Of a DNA stretch of 46,831 nucleotides, positions 33,298 through 43,407 are shown one piece after another. The notes beneath the pieces were generated by a model. That model made no database searches. It had not been told where the DNA came from and saw only the letters and a list, made by a program, of their open reading frames with translations. The stretch is from positions 1 through 46,831 of the forward strand of contig NZ_JANINU010000071.1 in the NCBI RefSeq assembly GCF_024508875.1, given 5' to 3'. The stretch is from Phenylobacterium sp. (GTDB taxonomy: Bacteria; Pseudomonadota; Alphaproteobacteria; Caulobacterales; Caulobacteraceae). Made by a program: the position numbers and the translations under genes. The stretch's first letter is position 1. The number at the start of each line of letters is the position of its first letter.

Positions 33298-35484
33298 TTG
33301 CGCCAGCGCACCTTGTGGCTCGCCGCGACGGCGTGCGCCGCCGTGGCCGGGCCCGCTCTCGCCCAGACGCCCGCAAAGCCGCCGCCGGCCAAGCCGTCCG
33401 CCGAGAAGGCCAGCGGTACGGTCGGGGAGATCGTGGTGGAGGGCGCGCCGCCGCCGGTGCGCGTGGACGCCGAGAAGAAGAGCTACAGCGTCTCGGGGGA
33501 CCTGCAGGCCACGACGGGCTCGATCGCCGACGCCTTGCGGAACGTGCCCTCCGTCGAGGTGGACGTGCAGGGCAACCTGGCGATCCGGGGCGATTCCAAC
33601 GTCACCATCATGATCGACGGCAAGCCGACCGGCATGTTCAGGGGGGACGGCCGCGCCCAGGCTCTGCAGAGCCTGCCCGCCGACCAGATCGATCGGGTGG
33701 AGGTGGTCACCAACCCGTCCGCGGCCTACAGCCCGGAAGGCACGGGCGGCATCATCAACCTGGTGACCAAGAAGACCGCCAAGCCCGGCGTGAATGGCAG
33801 CGCGCGGCTGAACCTGGGCTCGGAGCGTCGCAAGAACGGCGGCGTGAACGTCAGCTACCGGAACGGCCGCTTCACCTACACCGCCGACGCCTCGGCCCGC
33901 CGGGACGTCTTCGGCCAGCACTACACCGTCGACCGCGAATTCTTCGACGCCTCCGGGGCGACCACCGCGAACGAGCGCCGCGCCTCGGTCGGTGGCGGCA
34001 TCGGCGAGATGCAGAGCGCGCGCACCGGGCTCGACTTCGACCTGGACGCCGACACGCGGATAACCGGCGGCCTGCGCTACCAGAACATCGACTTCCGGGC
34101 GCGCAACTTCGAGACCCTGGACCGGGTGTCGGCCGGCGGACTCCCGTTGCTGGCGTACGACACGACCGCGGACAATCGCCAGGGCCGGCGCAGCGTCGAG
34201 GCCAGCCTCAACGGATCGCACAAGTTCGGTGAGGGCCACGAGCTGTCAGTGGCCTTTACCAATGAGCGGATGGACGAGGATCGCAGCCGCGTCCTGCTGC
34301 GCAACGCGCGCGCTCCGGCGGGCCCCACCTTCCTGGACGACAACGAGACGCGCAACCGCGTGGGCCGCACCCAGCTCAAGGTCGACTATACCCGGCCGCT
34401 CGGCGACGGCGTGAAGCTGAAGCTGGGCTACGAGTTCAACGGCGACGACAACGACTATCGGGTCGTGTTCGGCCGCAGCGCCGCTAGCGCGCCGGCGGTC
34501 ATCGACCCGACGCGATCCAACCTCTTCCGCTTCGACCAGCAGATCCACGCCGTCTACGGAACCTACGAGCGGCCTGTTGGAGACCTAACGGTGTTGGGGG
34601 GCCTGCGGGTCGAGTCCACGCAGATCGACCTCGACCAGGTGACCCAGGGCCGGCGCGACGAGAACGACTATGTGCGGCTCTACCCCAGCCTGCACCTGGG
34701 CTACCGCCTGGACGACACCCAGCAAGTCAGCGCCAGCTACAGCCGTCGGGTACAGCGGCCGCAGCCCACCGACTACAACGCCTTCGCGGTCTATTTCGAC
34801 CCGCAAAACCTGTTCCGCGGCAATCCCGACCTGAAGCCGCAGACCACCGACTCGTTCGAGCTGGGCTACCAGTACCGGAAGAAGGGTCAGACCTATCTCG
34901 CCACCGCCTACTACCGGCGCGGGCGCGACGCGGTGAACGACGTCTTCCAGGACATCGGCGACGGCGTGATCCTGCAGACCCGGGACAACATCGGCAGGTT
35001 CCAGGCGGCGGGGCTGGAGCTGGTGGCCAATGGGCGGCTGCCGGGCAAGGTCACCTACAACGTCAGCGCCAACCTGGGCTGGAACGAGATCGATGCGCGG
35101 CCGCTGGGCTTCGGCTCGACCCAGCGCTCTGCCTGGTCGCTGGGCGGACGGGGCACGCTGAGCTGGCAGGCCACAGACAAGGACTTCCTTCAACTGCAGG
35201 GCTACGTCTTCGGCAAGCGGCTGCTCTCGCAGGGCGTCAGCGAGCCGCAGAAGATCCTGAACCTGGGCTATCGCCACAAGTTCTCGGACCGCCTCTCCGG
35301 GGTCGTGACAGCGCAGGACTTTCTCGACCTGTCGGGTTTCGAGTCCCGGGTGGTGTCGCCGACGTTCCGGGAGCATAGCAAGGGCGCGCCCAAGAACCGG
35401 ACCGTCTACGTCGGCTTCACCTACACCTTCGGCGGCGGCAAGGCTCGGGACCAGGCCTTCGACTTCGGCTCCGGCAACGACTGA
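33298..35484 (+). CDS. TonB-dependent receptor-like outer-membrane beta-barrel protein, first of two
   Basis: 728 residues. The signal peptide (LRQRTLWLAATACAAVAGPALAQ) precedes a Pro/Lys linker and a plug domain: VGEIVVEGAPPPVRVDAEKKSYSVS, ATTGSIADALRNVPSVEVDVQGNLAIRGDSNVTIMIDGKPTG, DRVEVVTNPSAAYSPEGTGGIINLVTKK. The barrel ends in a run of strands and a last hydrophobic strand (RTVYVGFTYTF). This is the OMP_b-brl_3 type of TonB receptor. VGEIVVEG could serve as TonB box. The substrate is unknown; the divergent esterase suggests an organic ester. Start TTG 33298 with GGGGGAC upstream. The downstream paralogue starts 69 bases after its stop. Confidence 0.88.
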   Translation: MRQRTLWLAATACAAVAGPALAQTPAKPPPAKPSAEKASGTVGEIVVEGAPPPVRVDAEKKSYSVSGDLQATTGSIADALRNVPSVEVDVQGNLAIRGDSNVTIMIDGKPTGMFRGDGRAQALQSLPADQIDRVEVVTNPSAAYSPEGTGGIINLVTKKTAKPGVNGSARLNLGSERRKNGGVNVSYRNGRFTYTADASARRDVFGQHYTVDREFFDASGATTANERRASVGGGIGEMQSARTGLDFDLDADTRITGGLRYQNIDFRARNFETLDRVSAGGLPLLAYDTTADNRQGRRSVEASLNGSHKFGEGHELSVAFTNERMDEDRSRVLLRNARAPAGPTFLDDNETRNRVGRTQLKVDYTRPLGDGVKLKLGYEFNGDDNDYRVVFGRSAASAPAVIDPTRSNLFRFDQQIHAVYGTYERPVGDLTVLGGLRVESTQIDLDQVTQGRRDENDYVRLYPSLHLGYRLDDTQQVSASYSRRVQRPQPTDYNAFAVYFDPQNLFRGNPDLKPQTTDSFELGYQYRKKGQTYLATAYYRRGRDAVNDVFQDIGDGVILQTRDNIGRFQAAGLELVANGRLPGKVTYNVSANLGWNEIDARPLGFGSTQRSAWSLGGRGTLSWQATDKDFLQLQGYVFGKRLLSQGVSEPQKILNLGYRHKFSDRLSGVVTAQDFLDLSGFESRVVSPTFREHSKGAPKNRTVYVGFTYTFGGGKARDQAFDFGSGND

Positions 35485-35504
35485 ACGTCAGGGTTGCGCC
35501 AAAG

Positions 35505-35542
35505 GATTACCCGTGTAATCTGCCTAGATTACATGTGTATCC
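35505..35542. promoter_or_regulatory. Duplicated GATTAC-N4-GTAATC operator between the two receptor genes
   Basis: GATTAC-CCGT-GTAATC at 35505-35520 is a perfect inverted repeat; GATTAC-ATGT-GTATCC at 35527-35542 is a second copy with two mismatches in its right arm. Centres are 22 bases apart, about two helical turns. It lies just before the second receptor (ATG 35554), so a dimeric repressor binding twice is likely. The regulator is not identifiable here. Confidence 0.65.
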
Positions 35543-35553
35543 TGGGGTTGGCG

Positions 35554-37722
35554 ATGGGTCGGGTTCTTCATGTCTGCGCGCCGCTCTTCGTGTTCGCGAG
35601 CTCGGCCGTGGCGGCGCCGGCGGAGAAGCCCCCAGCCAAGTCGGAGCCGGGGAAGACGGTGCAGGAGGTGACCGTCACGGGCCCGTCCCGCGACGGCCTT
35701 CGCGTCGAGACCGATCGACGGAGCTACGGCATCACGGGCGACCTCCAGGCGACGACCGGCTCGATCGGCGACGCGCTGCGCAATGTTCCGTCGGTCAGCG
35801 TGGACGTTCAGGGCAACATCAGCCTGCGGGGCGACTCGAACGTCACGATCATGGTCGATGGAAAGCCCTCGGGTCAGTTCCGGGGCGAGGGCCGGGCGGC
35901 AGCGCTGCAGAACCTGCCGGCGGATCAGTTCGAACGGGTGGAGGTGATCACCACGCCATCGGCGGAGTTCCGCCCGGACGGCGCGGGGATCATCAACCTG
36001 ATCAGCAAGAAGGTGCGCAAGCCGGGCTATTCGGGCACGGCGCGGGCGACCTACGGCAGCGAGGGCCGCTACACGGCCGGCCTGAGTGGCGGATACAACT
36101 CGGGCAAGCTGTCGTTCTCGGGCGACGCCAGCGTCCGCCACGACCCGCAGAAGTTCCGCTTCAAGGAGACTCGGGAGGGGCTGGATCCCAGCAGCGGACC
36201 CGCAAGACTCGTCGATCGCGCCGGCACGCGTGGACAGGGGCATATCTTCAGCGGACGTGCGGCGGTCGACTACGACCTGGATGAGCGGACGCGGCTGAGC
36301 GGCGAACTGCGGGCCACGCAGATGCGGATCCGCAACACCAACTACGAGCAGGAGATCGGAGACGGCGCGACCGGCGCGACCACGCGCCTCCTGGACCGCA
36401 CGCAGAACGTGGCGTTCACGCGCACCAACAGGTCGGCGAACGCGAGCGCCCGGCGCAAGTTCGCCGATGACGGCGAGCTGACCGTCAGCCTTCGGCTGGA
36501 CCGCACCGACTTCGACAACCGAAACCGGGGGACACAGGTCACGCGCCTGCCGACGCCGGACGCCTTCTACGAAGACACCCGGCTGGATAACCGGCAGGAC
36601 GAGCAGGAGCTGAAGGCCGATTATGTCCGGCCGTTCGCCAGCGGGGCGAAGCTGAAGTTCGGCCTGGAGCTGGGCCTGCAGGACTATCGCGCCGATTTCC
36701 TGGGCCTGCGCGGGCCCGACTCCGGGTCGGCTGTCCCGCGGCCGGGCTTCAGCAACCGGTTCCGATACGAGTTCGCCAGTCCCGGGGGCTACGTCACCTA
36801 CGAGCGGCCGTTCGGCGACCTGACGGTGCTGGCCGGCCTGCGCCTCCAGAGCGTGGACATCGACCTCAAGCAGCTTTCGACCGGGGAGCGGTTCGGACAA
36901 GACCGGCTGAACGCCTATCCGAGCCTGCACCTGGCCTACAAGCTGAGCGAAACGCAGCAGGTCACGTTCGCCTACAGCCGGCGCATCCAGCGGTCGAACC
37001 CCGACGACCTGAATCCCTTTCGCATCTATATCGACGCGTCGAACCTGCGGCAGGGCAATCCCGACCTGAAGCCGCTCAAGACCGACTCCTTCGAGACGGC
37101 ATGGCAGCTTCGCAAGGGCTCCACCTACTATCTCGCGACCCTGTTCTACCGCGACAGCCGGGACGTCCCGACCGATGTCTTTACCGACCTGGGCGGCGGG
37201 GTTCTGCTGCGCAGCCGGGCCAACATCGGTGAGCGCCGGAGTGGAGGGCTCGAGCTGGTGGCGAACGGCAAGGTGACACCCAAGCTCAGCTACAACGTCA
37301 GTGGCAGCGCGATCTGGAACCGGATCGACGCCGGCAACCTGGGCTTTTTTGGCGGCCGTTCGGACGTGGCGTTCAGCGGCCGGGGGAACCTGAGCTGGCA
37401 GGCGACGGCGAAGGATTTCCTGCAGGCCAGCGGCAACGCCTACGGCGAGCAGTTGACTGCGCAGGGCCGGATCAAGGCGTACGGCTTCCTGAATCTGGGC
37501 TACCGGCACAAGTTCAACGACGACCTGTCGCTCGTGGTGACGGCGCAGGACGTCCTGAAATCGGCGCCCTATGTGGTCACCGTCGATACGCCGGCCCTGC
37601 GGTTGCGGCGGCGGAACGAGGGCAACATGCAGGCGGTGTTCGTCGGGCTGACCTGGGGCTTCGGCGGCAAGGCGAAGCGGCGCGATCCCGGGTTCGACTT
37701 CGGCGGGCCTCCGGGAAATTGA
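35554..37722 (+). CDS. TonB-dependent receptor-like outer-membrane beta-barrel protein, second of two
   Basis: 722 residues, paralogous to its upstream neighbour along most of the length. A signal peptide (MGRVLHVCAPLFVFASSAVAA), a linker, then VQEVTVTGPSRDGLRVETDRRSYGIT, ATTGSIGDALRNVPSVSVDVQGNISLRGDSNVTIMVDGKPSG, FERVEVITTPSAEFRPDGAGIINLISKK, and a barrel ending near AVFVGLTWGFGG. TVQEVTVTG resembles a TonB box. ATG 35554 was chosen because the earlier in-frame ATG (35533) lies inside the second operator repeat. A separate promoter controlled by the GATTAC repeats is likely, so the two receptors may be differently regulated. Confidence 0.88.
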   Translation: MGRVLHVCAPLFVFASSAVAAPAEKPPAKSEPGKTVQEVTVTGPSRDGLRVETDRRSYGITGDLQATTGSIGDALRNVPSVSVDVQGNISLRGDSNVTIMVDGKPSGQFRGEGRAAALQNLPADQFERVEVITTPSAEFRPDGAGIINLISKKVRKPGYSGTARATYGSEGRYTAGLSGGYNSGKLSFSGDASVRHDPQKFRFKETREGLDPSSGPARLVDRAGTRGQGHIFSGRAAVDYDLDERTRLSGELRATQMRIRNTNYEQEIGDGATGATTRLLDRTQNVAFTRTNRSANASARRKFADDGELTVSLRLDRTDFDNRNRGTQVTRLPTPDAFYEDTRLDNRQDEQELKADYVRPFASGAKLKFGLELGLQDYRADFLGLRGPDSGSAVPRPGFSNRFRYEFASPGGYVTYERPFGDLTVLAGLRLQSVDIDLKQLSTGERFGQDRLNAYPSLHLAYKLSETQQVTFAYSRRIQRSNPDDLNPFRIYIDASNLRQGNPDLKPLKTDSFETAWQLRKGSTYYLATLFYRDSRDVPTDVFTDLGGGVLLRSRANIGERRSGGLELVANGKVTPKLSYNVSGSAIWNRIDAGNLGFFGGRSDVAFSGRGNLSWQATAKDFLQASGNAYGEQLTAQGRIKAYGFLNLGYRHKFNDDLSLVVTAQDVLKSAPYVVTVDTPALRLRRRNEGNMQAVFVGLTWGFGGKAKRRDPGFDFGGPPGN

Positions 37723-37781
37723 ACGCCCCGTTGAACGGCCGACCGATTCCCGCCGCTTGACTCCCCGGCTCCGAAGTTCCA

Positions 37782-37796
37782 GAACAAAAATGGAAC
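37782..37796 (+). promoter_or_regulatory. LexA (SOS) box of the imuA-imuB-dnaE2 operon
   Basis: GAAC-AAAAATG-GAAC, that is GTTC-N7-GTTC on the other strand, 18 bases before imuA's ATG (37815). imuAB-dnaE2 is an established SOS operon in Caulobacter, so this box serves as an internal reference for the two other boxes in the window. Confidence 0.9.
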
Positions 37797-37814
37797 AAAA
37801 GGAGTCCCAAAACC

Positions 37815-38609
37815 ATGTCCGATTTTCGCGCCAAGCGGATCGCCGCCCTGGCCGCGAAGATCGCCGCGATCGAAAGCGGCGCGCGGCCCGAACTCGGCGT
37901 CCTGCCCTTCGGCGACCCGCGAATGGACGAGCGGCTGGCCGGGGGCGGACTTCCACTGGGACGCTGGCATGAGATCGCCGGCGCGGGGATCGAGGTCGAA
38001 ACCTCGGCGGCGCCGGCGGCCTTCGCGGCCCTGATGGCGGCTCCCCTGGCGCGCCGGGGTGAGGCGGTGTGGGTCCTGCGCCGCGACGACCTCTGGGCGC
38101 CGGGACTGGCCGGCCTGGGTTTCCCGCCTGAGCGGCTGATCCAGGTGTGCGTCCGCGACGAGGCCGAGGCCTTGGCGGTGATGGAGGACGCGCTCTCGAC
38201 GGTGGGCGTCTCGGCCGTCTTCGCCGAAGTGGAAGCCGTGGACCTGACCGCCGGGCGCCGGCTGCAACTGGCCTGCGAGCGGAGGGGCGGCACAGGCTTC
38301 GTCCTCAAGCGCCGGCCCTTCGGTGGGACGGCGAAGGTCGAGGCCGCGGGGTCGGTCTCGACCACCCGCTGGCGCGTGGGCAGCGCGCCGTCCGAGCCGC
38401 TGGCCGGCGAGTTCGGTCTTGGCGCGCCGCGCTTCCACGTGGCGCTCGAACGCAGCCGGGGCGGACGTTCCGGCGAATGGATCCTCGAGGCCCAAGGGGC
38501 CTATTCCTGGGAGGCGGGCGATGTCGCGCATCCTCTGCGCCTGGTCGCCGACCTGGGCGATCGCGAACTGGCGCCGGCGAGCGAACGCCACGAACGTCGC
38601 GCCGCCTGA
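37815..38609 (+). CDS. imuA: ImuA, mutagenesis cassette protein
   Basis: 264 residues of the ImuA/RecA-like family: KRIAALAAKIAAIESG, LPFGDPRMDERLAGGGLPLGRWHEIAGAG, then PLARRGEAVWVLRRDDLWAPGLAGLGFPPERLIQVCVRDEAEALAVMEDAL. It lacks a canonical Walker A loop. In Caulobacter it acts with ImuB and DnaE2 in damage-induced mutagenic synthesis. ATG 37815 has AAGGAG upstream and a LexA box. Its 3' end overlaps imuB by 89 bases in another frame. Confidence 0.92.
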   Translation: MSDFRAKRIAALAAKIAAIESGARPELGVLPFGDPRMDERLAGGGLPLGRWHEIAGAGIEVETSAAPAAFAALMAAPLARRGEAVWVLRRDDLWAPGLAGLGFPPERLIQVCVRDEAEALAVMEDALSTVGVSAVFAEVEAVDLTAGRRLQLACERRGGTGFVLKRRPFGGTAKVEAAGSVSTTRWRVGSAPSEPLAGEFGLGAPRFHVALERSRGGRSGEWILEAQGAYSWEAGDVAHPLRLVADLGDRELAPASERHERRAA

Positions 38610-40128
38610 AGGTCCGCCCGCCCCCTTCGCGCTCATCGAAACCGTCCGCCAGGTGCGGCGGCTGGCGGCGGTCAGCGCCGAGGCGGCGAAGCTGGGGCTG
38701 CATGTCGGGCAGAAGGCGACCGACGCCATGGCCCTGGTCCCGGAGCTCCAGACCGCCGACGCCGAGCCCGAGGCGGACGCCCAGGCCCTGACGGCGCTGG
38801 TCGACTGGTGCGTGCGCTTCTCGCCGGCGGTTGCGGCCGACCGGCCCGACGGCCTGTTCCTGGATATCTCGGGCGTAGCTCACCTCTGGGGCGGCGAGAC
38901 CGAGATGATGGCCGACTTCCGGAATCGGCTATCCGGAAGCGGTCTGGAATTCCGCCTGGCCATCGCCGACACGCCGGGCGCAGCCTGGGCGCTGGCGCAC
39001 TACGGCCGCGACGGGACCCTCGCGCCGCCGAACGGCCAAGCCGAGCTCCTGAAGCCCCTGCCGCCGCCGGCCCTCCGGCTCGATCCCGAGGCCGCCGCGC
39101 AGATCGAACGCCTGGGACTGCGTCGGTTGGACCAGCTCATGGACATCCCGCGCGCCCCGCTGGGCCGGCGGTTCGGCGCCTCGACGCTGGAGCGGCTTGA
39201 CCAGGCGCTGGGCCGCTCGGCCGAGGCGCTGGCGTTCCGCCGCCCGCCCACGCCCTGGGTGACGCGGCTGGCCTTCTTCGAGCCGATCAGCGCCCCCGAG
39301 GACATGGCCCGGGTGACGCAGGACGTCACCGCCAAGCTCTGCGCGCGGCTGGAGGCCGAGGGCCGGGGCGGGCGGCGCTTCGAGGTCGCCTTCCACCGGG
39401 TGGACGGCAAGGCGCCCAGCGTCGCCGTGGGCCTCTCCCTGCCCGGCCGCGACGCCGTCCGGATCGCCCGCCTGTTCCAGCCGAAGCTGGAGACGGTCGA
39501 TCCGGGCTTCGGCGTCGAAAGCGTGACCATCGCCGCCTATGCCGTCGAGCCGGTCTCGGGGCGCCAGGTGCGCCTGGAGGCCGGCCTGGACGCGGCTGTG
39601 GAGGACGGCCTGGTCCCATTGATCGATCGTCTGACCAATCGCCTGGGGCCCTGCGCCGTCTGGCGCGCGACCCCCTTCGAGAGTCACGTCCCCGAACTGG
39701 CCGTCGCTCGCGAGCCGCCCATCCTCCCTCGCGCCGAAGCGCGCGGGGGAGGAGAACCGCGGAACGCGGTGGAGGGGGCGTGGGGCGTGGGGGAAACGTC
39801 GGCCCGGCCCTGGGATCGCGAGGCGCCCCGCCCCGTACGGCTCTTCCGCCGGCCCGAGCCTCTGGAGCAGGTGGTGGCGCTGCTGCCCGACGATCCGCCC
39901 GTGCAGTTCCGCTGGCGCGGCCGCGTCCACCGCGTGCAACGCGCCGAGGGGCCGGAGCGCATCGGCGAGGAATGGTGGAAGGGCGACATCGGCGACGTCT
40001 CGGTCGGCCACGTCCGCGACTACTACCGCGTCGAGGACGCCGAAGGCGGCCGTTTCTGGCTGTTCCGCGCCGGCCTCTACAACGGCGAGGGTCCGCCGAA
40101 GTGGTGGCTGCACGGGCTGTTCGCATGA
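38521..40128 (+). CDS. imuB: ImuB, Y-family polymerase-like hub protein
   Basis: 535 residues. It resembles Y-family polymerases ([66 protein letters not shown]) but lacks the full set of catalytic acidic residues, as in other ImuB. It bridges the beta clamp, ImuA and DnaE2; PVRLF at residues 438-442 fits the clamp-binding motif, and a C-terminal domain ([33 protein letters not shown]) follows. ATG 38521 (GGAGGCGGGCG upstream) gives an unusually long 89-base overlap with imuA. Residues 401-420 come from a palindromic repeat inserted in frame. The stop overlaps dnaE2's start (ATGA). Confidence 0.92.
   Translation: MSRILCAWSPTWAIANWRRRANATNVAPPEGPPAPFALIETVRQVRRLAAVSAEAAKLGLHVGQKATDAMALVPELQTADAEPEADAQALTALVDWCVRFSPAVAADRPDGLFLDISGVAHLWGGETEMMADFRNRLSGSGLEFRLAIADTPGAAWALAHYGRDGTLAPPNGQAELLKPLPPPALRLDPEAAAQIERLGLRRLDQLMDIPRAPLGRRFGASTLERLDQALGRSAEALAFRRPPTPWVTRLAFFEPISAPEDMARVTQDVTAKLCARLEAEGRGGRRFEVAFHRVDGKAPSVAVGLSLPGRDAVRIARLFQPKLETVDPGFGVESVTIAAYAVEPVSGRQVRLEAGLDAAVEDGLVPLIDRLTNRLGPCAVWRATPFESHVPELAVAREPPILPRAEARGGGEPRNAVEGAWGVGETSARPWDREAPRPVRLFRRPEPLEQVVALLPDDPPVQFRWRGRVHRVQRAEGPERIGEEWWKGDIGDVSVGHVRDYYRVEDAEGGRFWLFRAGLYNGEGPPKWWLHGLFA
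39721..39780. repeat. Palindromic repeat element inserted in frame in imuB
   Basis: Two hairpins in 60 bases: CTCCCTCGCGC facing GCGCGCGGGGGAG, and the perfect ACCGCG (39756-39761)/CGCGGT (39765-39770). Similar sequence is seen in intergenic DNA at 28755 (second half) and 30702 (first half). Here it is translated as residues 401-420 ([18 protein letters not shown]), a Gly/Arg-rich linker before the clamp motif. Confidence 0.6.
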
Positions 40129-43100
40129 CCCGCTACGCCGAGCTTCAGGCCACCACCAACTTCACGTTCCTGCGCGGGGCCTCGCATCCGTGGGAGCTGG
40201 TCGTGGGGGCCGACGCCCTGGGGTTGGAAGCCATCGGGATTTGCGACCGCAACAGCCTGGCCGGGGTGGTCCGGGCCTGGCGGCAGATGCAGGACCTGAA
40301 GGCGCAGGGATCGTCGGTCCGCGCCTTGACCGGCTGCCGCCTGGACTTCGCCGATGGAACGCCCAGCCTGCTGGTCTACCCCTCGGACCGCGAAGCCTAC
40401 GGGCGGCTGACCCGCCTGCTGACGGCGGGACAGCGGCGGTCCGAAAAGGGCGAATGCGAGCTGCACTGGGAGGATTTCCTGGGCCACGCCGAGGGCCAGC
40501 TCGTCCTGGTCGTCCCCCCTGACCGGCTGGACCAGATGTTCGAGGGCGACCTGCGCCGCATCCGGGGCGAACTGCCGGACGTCTGGCTGGCGGCGGCCCG
40601 TCGCTATGGCCCCCGGGACCTGCAGCGCCTCACCCACCTGGACGCCCTGGCCCAGGCCGCGGCCATCCCGATGGTCGCCACGAACGACGTCCTCTACCAC
40701 GGCCCCGAGCGGCGGCCGTTGCAGGACGTGCTCACCTGCATCCGCGAGGCCTGCTCCATTCAGGAGGCTGGCCTTCGCCTGCAGGCCAACGCCGAGCGCC
40801 ACCTGAAACCCGGGCAGGAGATGGCCAGGCTGTTCGCCCGGTTTCCGGGGGTCGTGGAGCGCAGCGTGGAGATCGCCGAGCGCATCCGGTTCGACCTGGA
40901 CGACCTGCGCTACGAATACCCCGACGAACCGGTGCCCCCCGGCAAGACCGCCATCCAGCACCTGCACGACCTGTCCTGGGCCGGAGCGAAATGGCGCTAT
41001 CCCGACGGCGTCCCCGAGAAGGTCGCGAAGCTGGTCGCCCACGAGCTCGAGCTGATCAAGAAGCTCGACTACCCGAACTATTTCCTCACCGTGCACGACA
41101 TCGTCCAATGGGCCCGCTCCCAGGACATCCTCTGTCAGGGGCGCGGTTCGGCCGCCAATTCCTGCGTCTGCTTCTGTCTGGGGATCACGTCGGTGGATCC
41201 GACCAAACCGGGGCAGGACCTGCTCTTCTCCCGCTTCATCTCGGAGAACCGTAACGAGCCGCCCGACATCGACGTCGACTTCGAGCACGAGCGCCGCGAG
41301 GAGGTGATGCAGTACGTCTACGAACGTTATGGCCGCCACCGCGCCGCCATCGTCGCCACCGTGATCCACTACCGGCCGCGCATGGCGATCCGCCAGGTGG
41401 GCAAGGCGCTGGGCCTGACCGAGGACATCACCGCCGCGCTCGCGAACACCGTCTGGGGCAGTTACGGCGACGACGTTCCGGACGAGCACATCCGCCAGGC
41501 GGGCCTGAACCCCGACGCCCCGGAGATCCGTCGCGCCACGGCGCTGGCCCAGGAACTGCTGGGCTTCCCCCGCCACCTGTCGCAGCACGTCGGCGGCTAT
41601 GTCCTCACCAAGCGCCGCCTGGACGAGACGGTCCCCATCGGCAACGCCGCCATGGAGGACCGCACCTTCATCGAGTGGGACAAGGACGACATCGACGCCC
41701 TGAAGCTGATGAAGGTCGATGTGCTGGCGCTGGGGATGCTCACGGCGCTGAAGCGCAGCTTCGACCTGCTGCCGCCCCTGCCCGACGGAACCCGGATCAC
41801 CGACGTCGCCCACATCCCGCAAGAGGACCCCGAGGTCTACGAGATGCTGTGCCACGCCGATTCCATCGGCGTGTTCCAGGTGGAAAGCCGCGCGCAGATG
41901 TCGATGCTGCCTCGGCTGAAGCCACGGAAGTTCTACGACCTCGTTATCGAGGTGGCGATCGTCCGGCCCGGACCGATCCAGGGCGACATGGTCCACCCCT
42001 ACCTGAAGCGCCGGGACGGCATCGAGGAGGTGACCTATCCGCGGCCCAGCCTGGACTACCCGCAGGACGAGATGGAAGCGATCCTGGGCAAGACCATGGG
42101 TGTGCCGCTCTTCCAAGAGCAGGCCATGCGGGTGGCGATCGTCGGCGCCGAGTTCTCGGACAACGACGCCGACGGCCTGCGCCGCTCGATGGCGACGTTC
42201 CGCAACATGGGCACCGTGGGCGACTACGGCCACAAGTTCGTCGAGGGGATGGTCCGCCGCGGCTACGACGCCGAGTTCGCCGAGAGGTGCTTCAAGCAGA
42301 TCGAGGGCTTCGGCTCGTACGGCTTCCCCGAGAGCCACGCGATCAGCTTCGCGATCCTGGTCTACGCGTCGGCCTGGGTGAAACGGCATCACCCCGACGC
42401 GTTCCTCGTCTCGCTGCTGAACAGCCAGCCGATGGGATTCTATCAGCCGGCGCAACTGGTGCGGGACGCCCGGGAGCATGGCGTGGAGGTGCGGCCGCCC
42501 GACGTGATGTTCAGCGACTGGGACTGCACGCTGGAGGAAAAGGACGATCCGCGCGCCGACAAGTATCGGCCCGTCCGCCTGGGGCTGCGGCAGATCAAGG
42601 GGTTCAAGGACAAGGACGCCGAGGCGCTCGTCGAGGCCCGCAAGGCCGGAGCCGACAGCATCGAGGCCTTCGCCCGCCAGGCGGGGCTGACACGGCGCGC
42701 GCTTGAGCTGCTCGCCGAGGCCGACGCGTTCCGCAGCCTGGGCTTCCCGCGGCGCGAGGCGCTGTGGGCGGTGAAGGGGCTAGCCGGTGAATGGGGGGCC
42801 GAAAAGCACGCGCCGCTGCTGCTTCGCCAGAGCCTGCAGGAGGCCCAGGTCCAGTTGCCTTTCATGAGCCAGCCGCAGCACGTGGCCGAGGACTACCGCA
42901 CCACCAGCCTGTCCCTGAAGGACCACCCGGTGCGCTTCTTCCGCGAGGATCTGGCGCGGCGAAACGTCATGCCCTGCTCGGTGCTGAAGACCGCGCGCGA
43001 CCGGCGACGGCTGTCGGTGGGCGGTCTGGTGCTGGTGCGCCAGCGTCCCGGCACCGCAAAGGGGGTCGTGTTCATGACGCTGGAAGACGAAACCGGCATC

Positions 43101-43334
43101 GCCAACATCGTCGTCTGGCGCGACGCGTTCGAGGCGAACCGTCGGCTGGTGATGACCTCGGCCTTCCTGATCGTCCACGGCCAGGTGCAGAAGGAAGGCG
43201 AGGTGGTCCACCTGGTGGCCGAGGGCTTCACCGACCTCTCGGGCCGCCTGTCCGAACTGCGCGAGGACAAGGGCGAGATCGCCGCGCACTCCAAGGTCAC
43301 CGGCCGCCTGATCCGCAGCCGCGACTTCCACTGA
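40125..43334 (+). CDS. dnaE2: Error-prone DNA polymerase DnaE2
   Basis: 1069 residues, C-family polymerase of the DnaE2 branch, about the usual length. Order: PHP domain ([24 protein letters not shown] ... [15 protein letters not shown]), palm with catalytic acids in [27 protein letters not shown], fingers with [43 protein letters not shown] and [15 protein letters not shown], then helix-hairpin-helix and an OB domain ([31 protein letters not shown]). It carries out translesion synthesis with ImuA and ImuB. Its start overlaps imuB's stop by four bases; imuA-imuB-dnaE2 is one SOS operon. Confidence 0.95.
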   Translation: MTRYAELQATTNFTFLRGASHPWELVVGADALGLEAIGICDRNSLAGVVRAWRQMQDLKAQGSSVRALTGCRLDFADGTPSLLVYPSDREAYGRLTRLLTAGQRRSEKGECELHWEDFLGHAEGQLVLVVPPDRLDQMFEGDLRRIRGELPDVWLAAARRYGPRDLQRLTHLDALAQAAAIPMVATNDVLYHGPERRPLQDVLTCIREACSIQEAGLRLQANAERHLKPGQEMARLFARFPGVVERSVEIAERIRFDLDDLRYEYPDEPVPPGKTAIQHLHDLSWAGAKWRYPDGVPEKVAKLVAHELELIKKLDYPNYFLTVHDIVQWARSQDILCQGRGSAANSCVCFCLGITSVDPTKPGQDLLFSRFISENRNEPPDIDVDFEHERREEVMQYVYERYGRHRAAIVATVIHYRPRMAIRQVGKALGLTEDITAALANTVWGSYGDDVPDEHIRQAGLNPDAPEIRRATALAQELLGFPRHLSQHVGGYVLTKRRLDETVPIGNAAMEDRTFIEWDKDDIDALKLMKVDVLALGMLTALKRSFDLLPPLPDGTRITDVAHIPQEDPEVYEMLCHADSIGVFQVESRAQMSMLPRLKPRKFYDLVIEVAIVRPGPIQGDMVHPYLKRRDGIEEVTYPRPSLDYPQDEMEAILGKTMGVPLFQEQAMRVAIVGAEFSDNDADGLRRSMATFRNMGTVGDYGHKFVEGMVRRGYDAEFAERCFKQIEGFGSYGFPESHAISFAILVYASAWVKRHHPDAFLVSLLNSQPMGFYQPAQLVRDAREHGVEVRPPDVMFSDWDCTLEEKDDPRADKYRPVRLGLRQIKGFKDKDAEALVEARKAGADSIEAFARQAGLTRRALELLAEADAFRSLGFPRREALWAVKGLAGEWGAEKHAPLLLRQSLQEAQVQLPFMSQPQHVAEDYRTTSLSLKDHPVRFFREDLARRNVMPCSVLKTARDRRRLSVGGLVLVRQRPGTAKGVVFMTLEDETGIANIVVWRDAFEANRRLVMTSAFLIVHGQVQKEGEVVHLVAEGFTDLSGRLSELREDKGEIAAHSKVTGRLIRSRDFH

Positions 43335-43407
43335 GCACGCCGAGGTTTCGTCCGGCGCATTCGTCGGCGTAGGCTCCTGCCGCACGTCCTTGGGTGGGAG
43401 GTTCCCG

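Noticed and set aside
30903..34232. A 1109-codon plus-strand open frame
   Set aside because: It runs antisense through ku and the second esterase, which have clear family motifs; the translation is Arg/Gly/Ala-rich low complexity typical of antisense GC-rich DNA.
35533..35535. Earlier in-frame ATG for the second receptor
   Set aside because: It lies inside the second operator repeat and the signal peptide reads properly from 35554.
35524..37956. An 810-codon minus-strand open frame
   Set aside because: It is antisense to the second receptor gene; no domain is recognisable.
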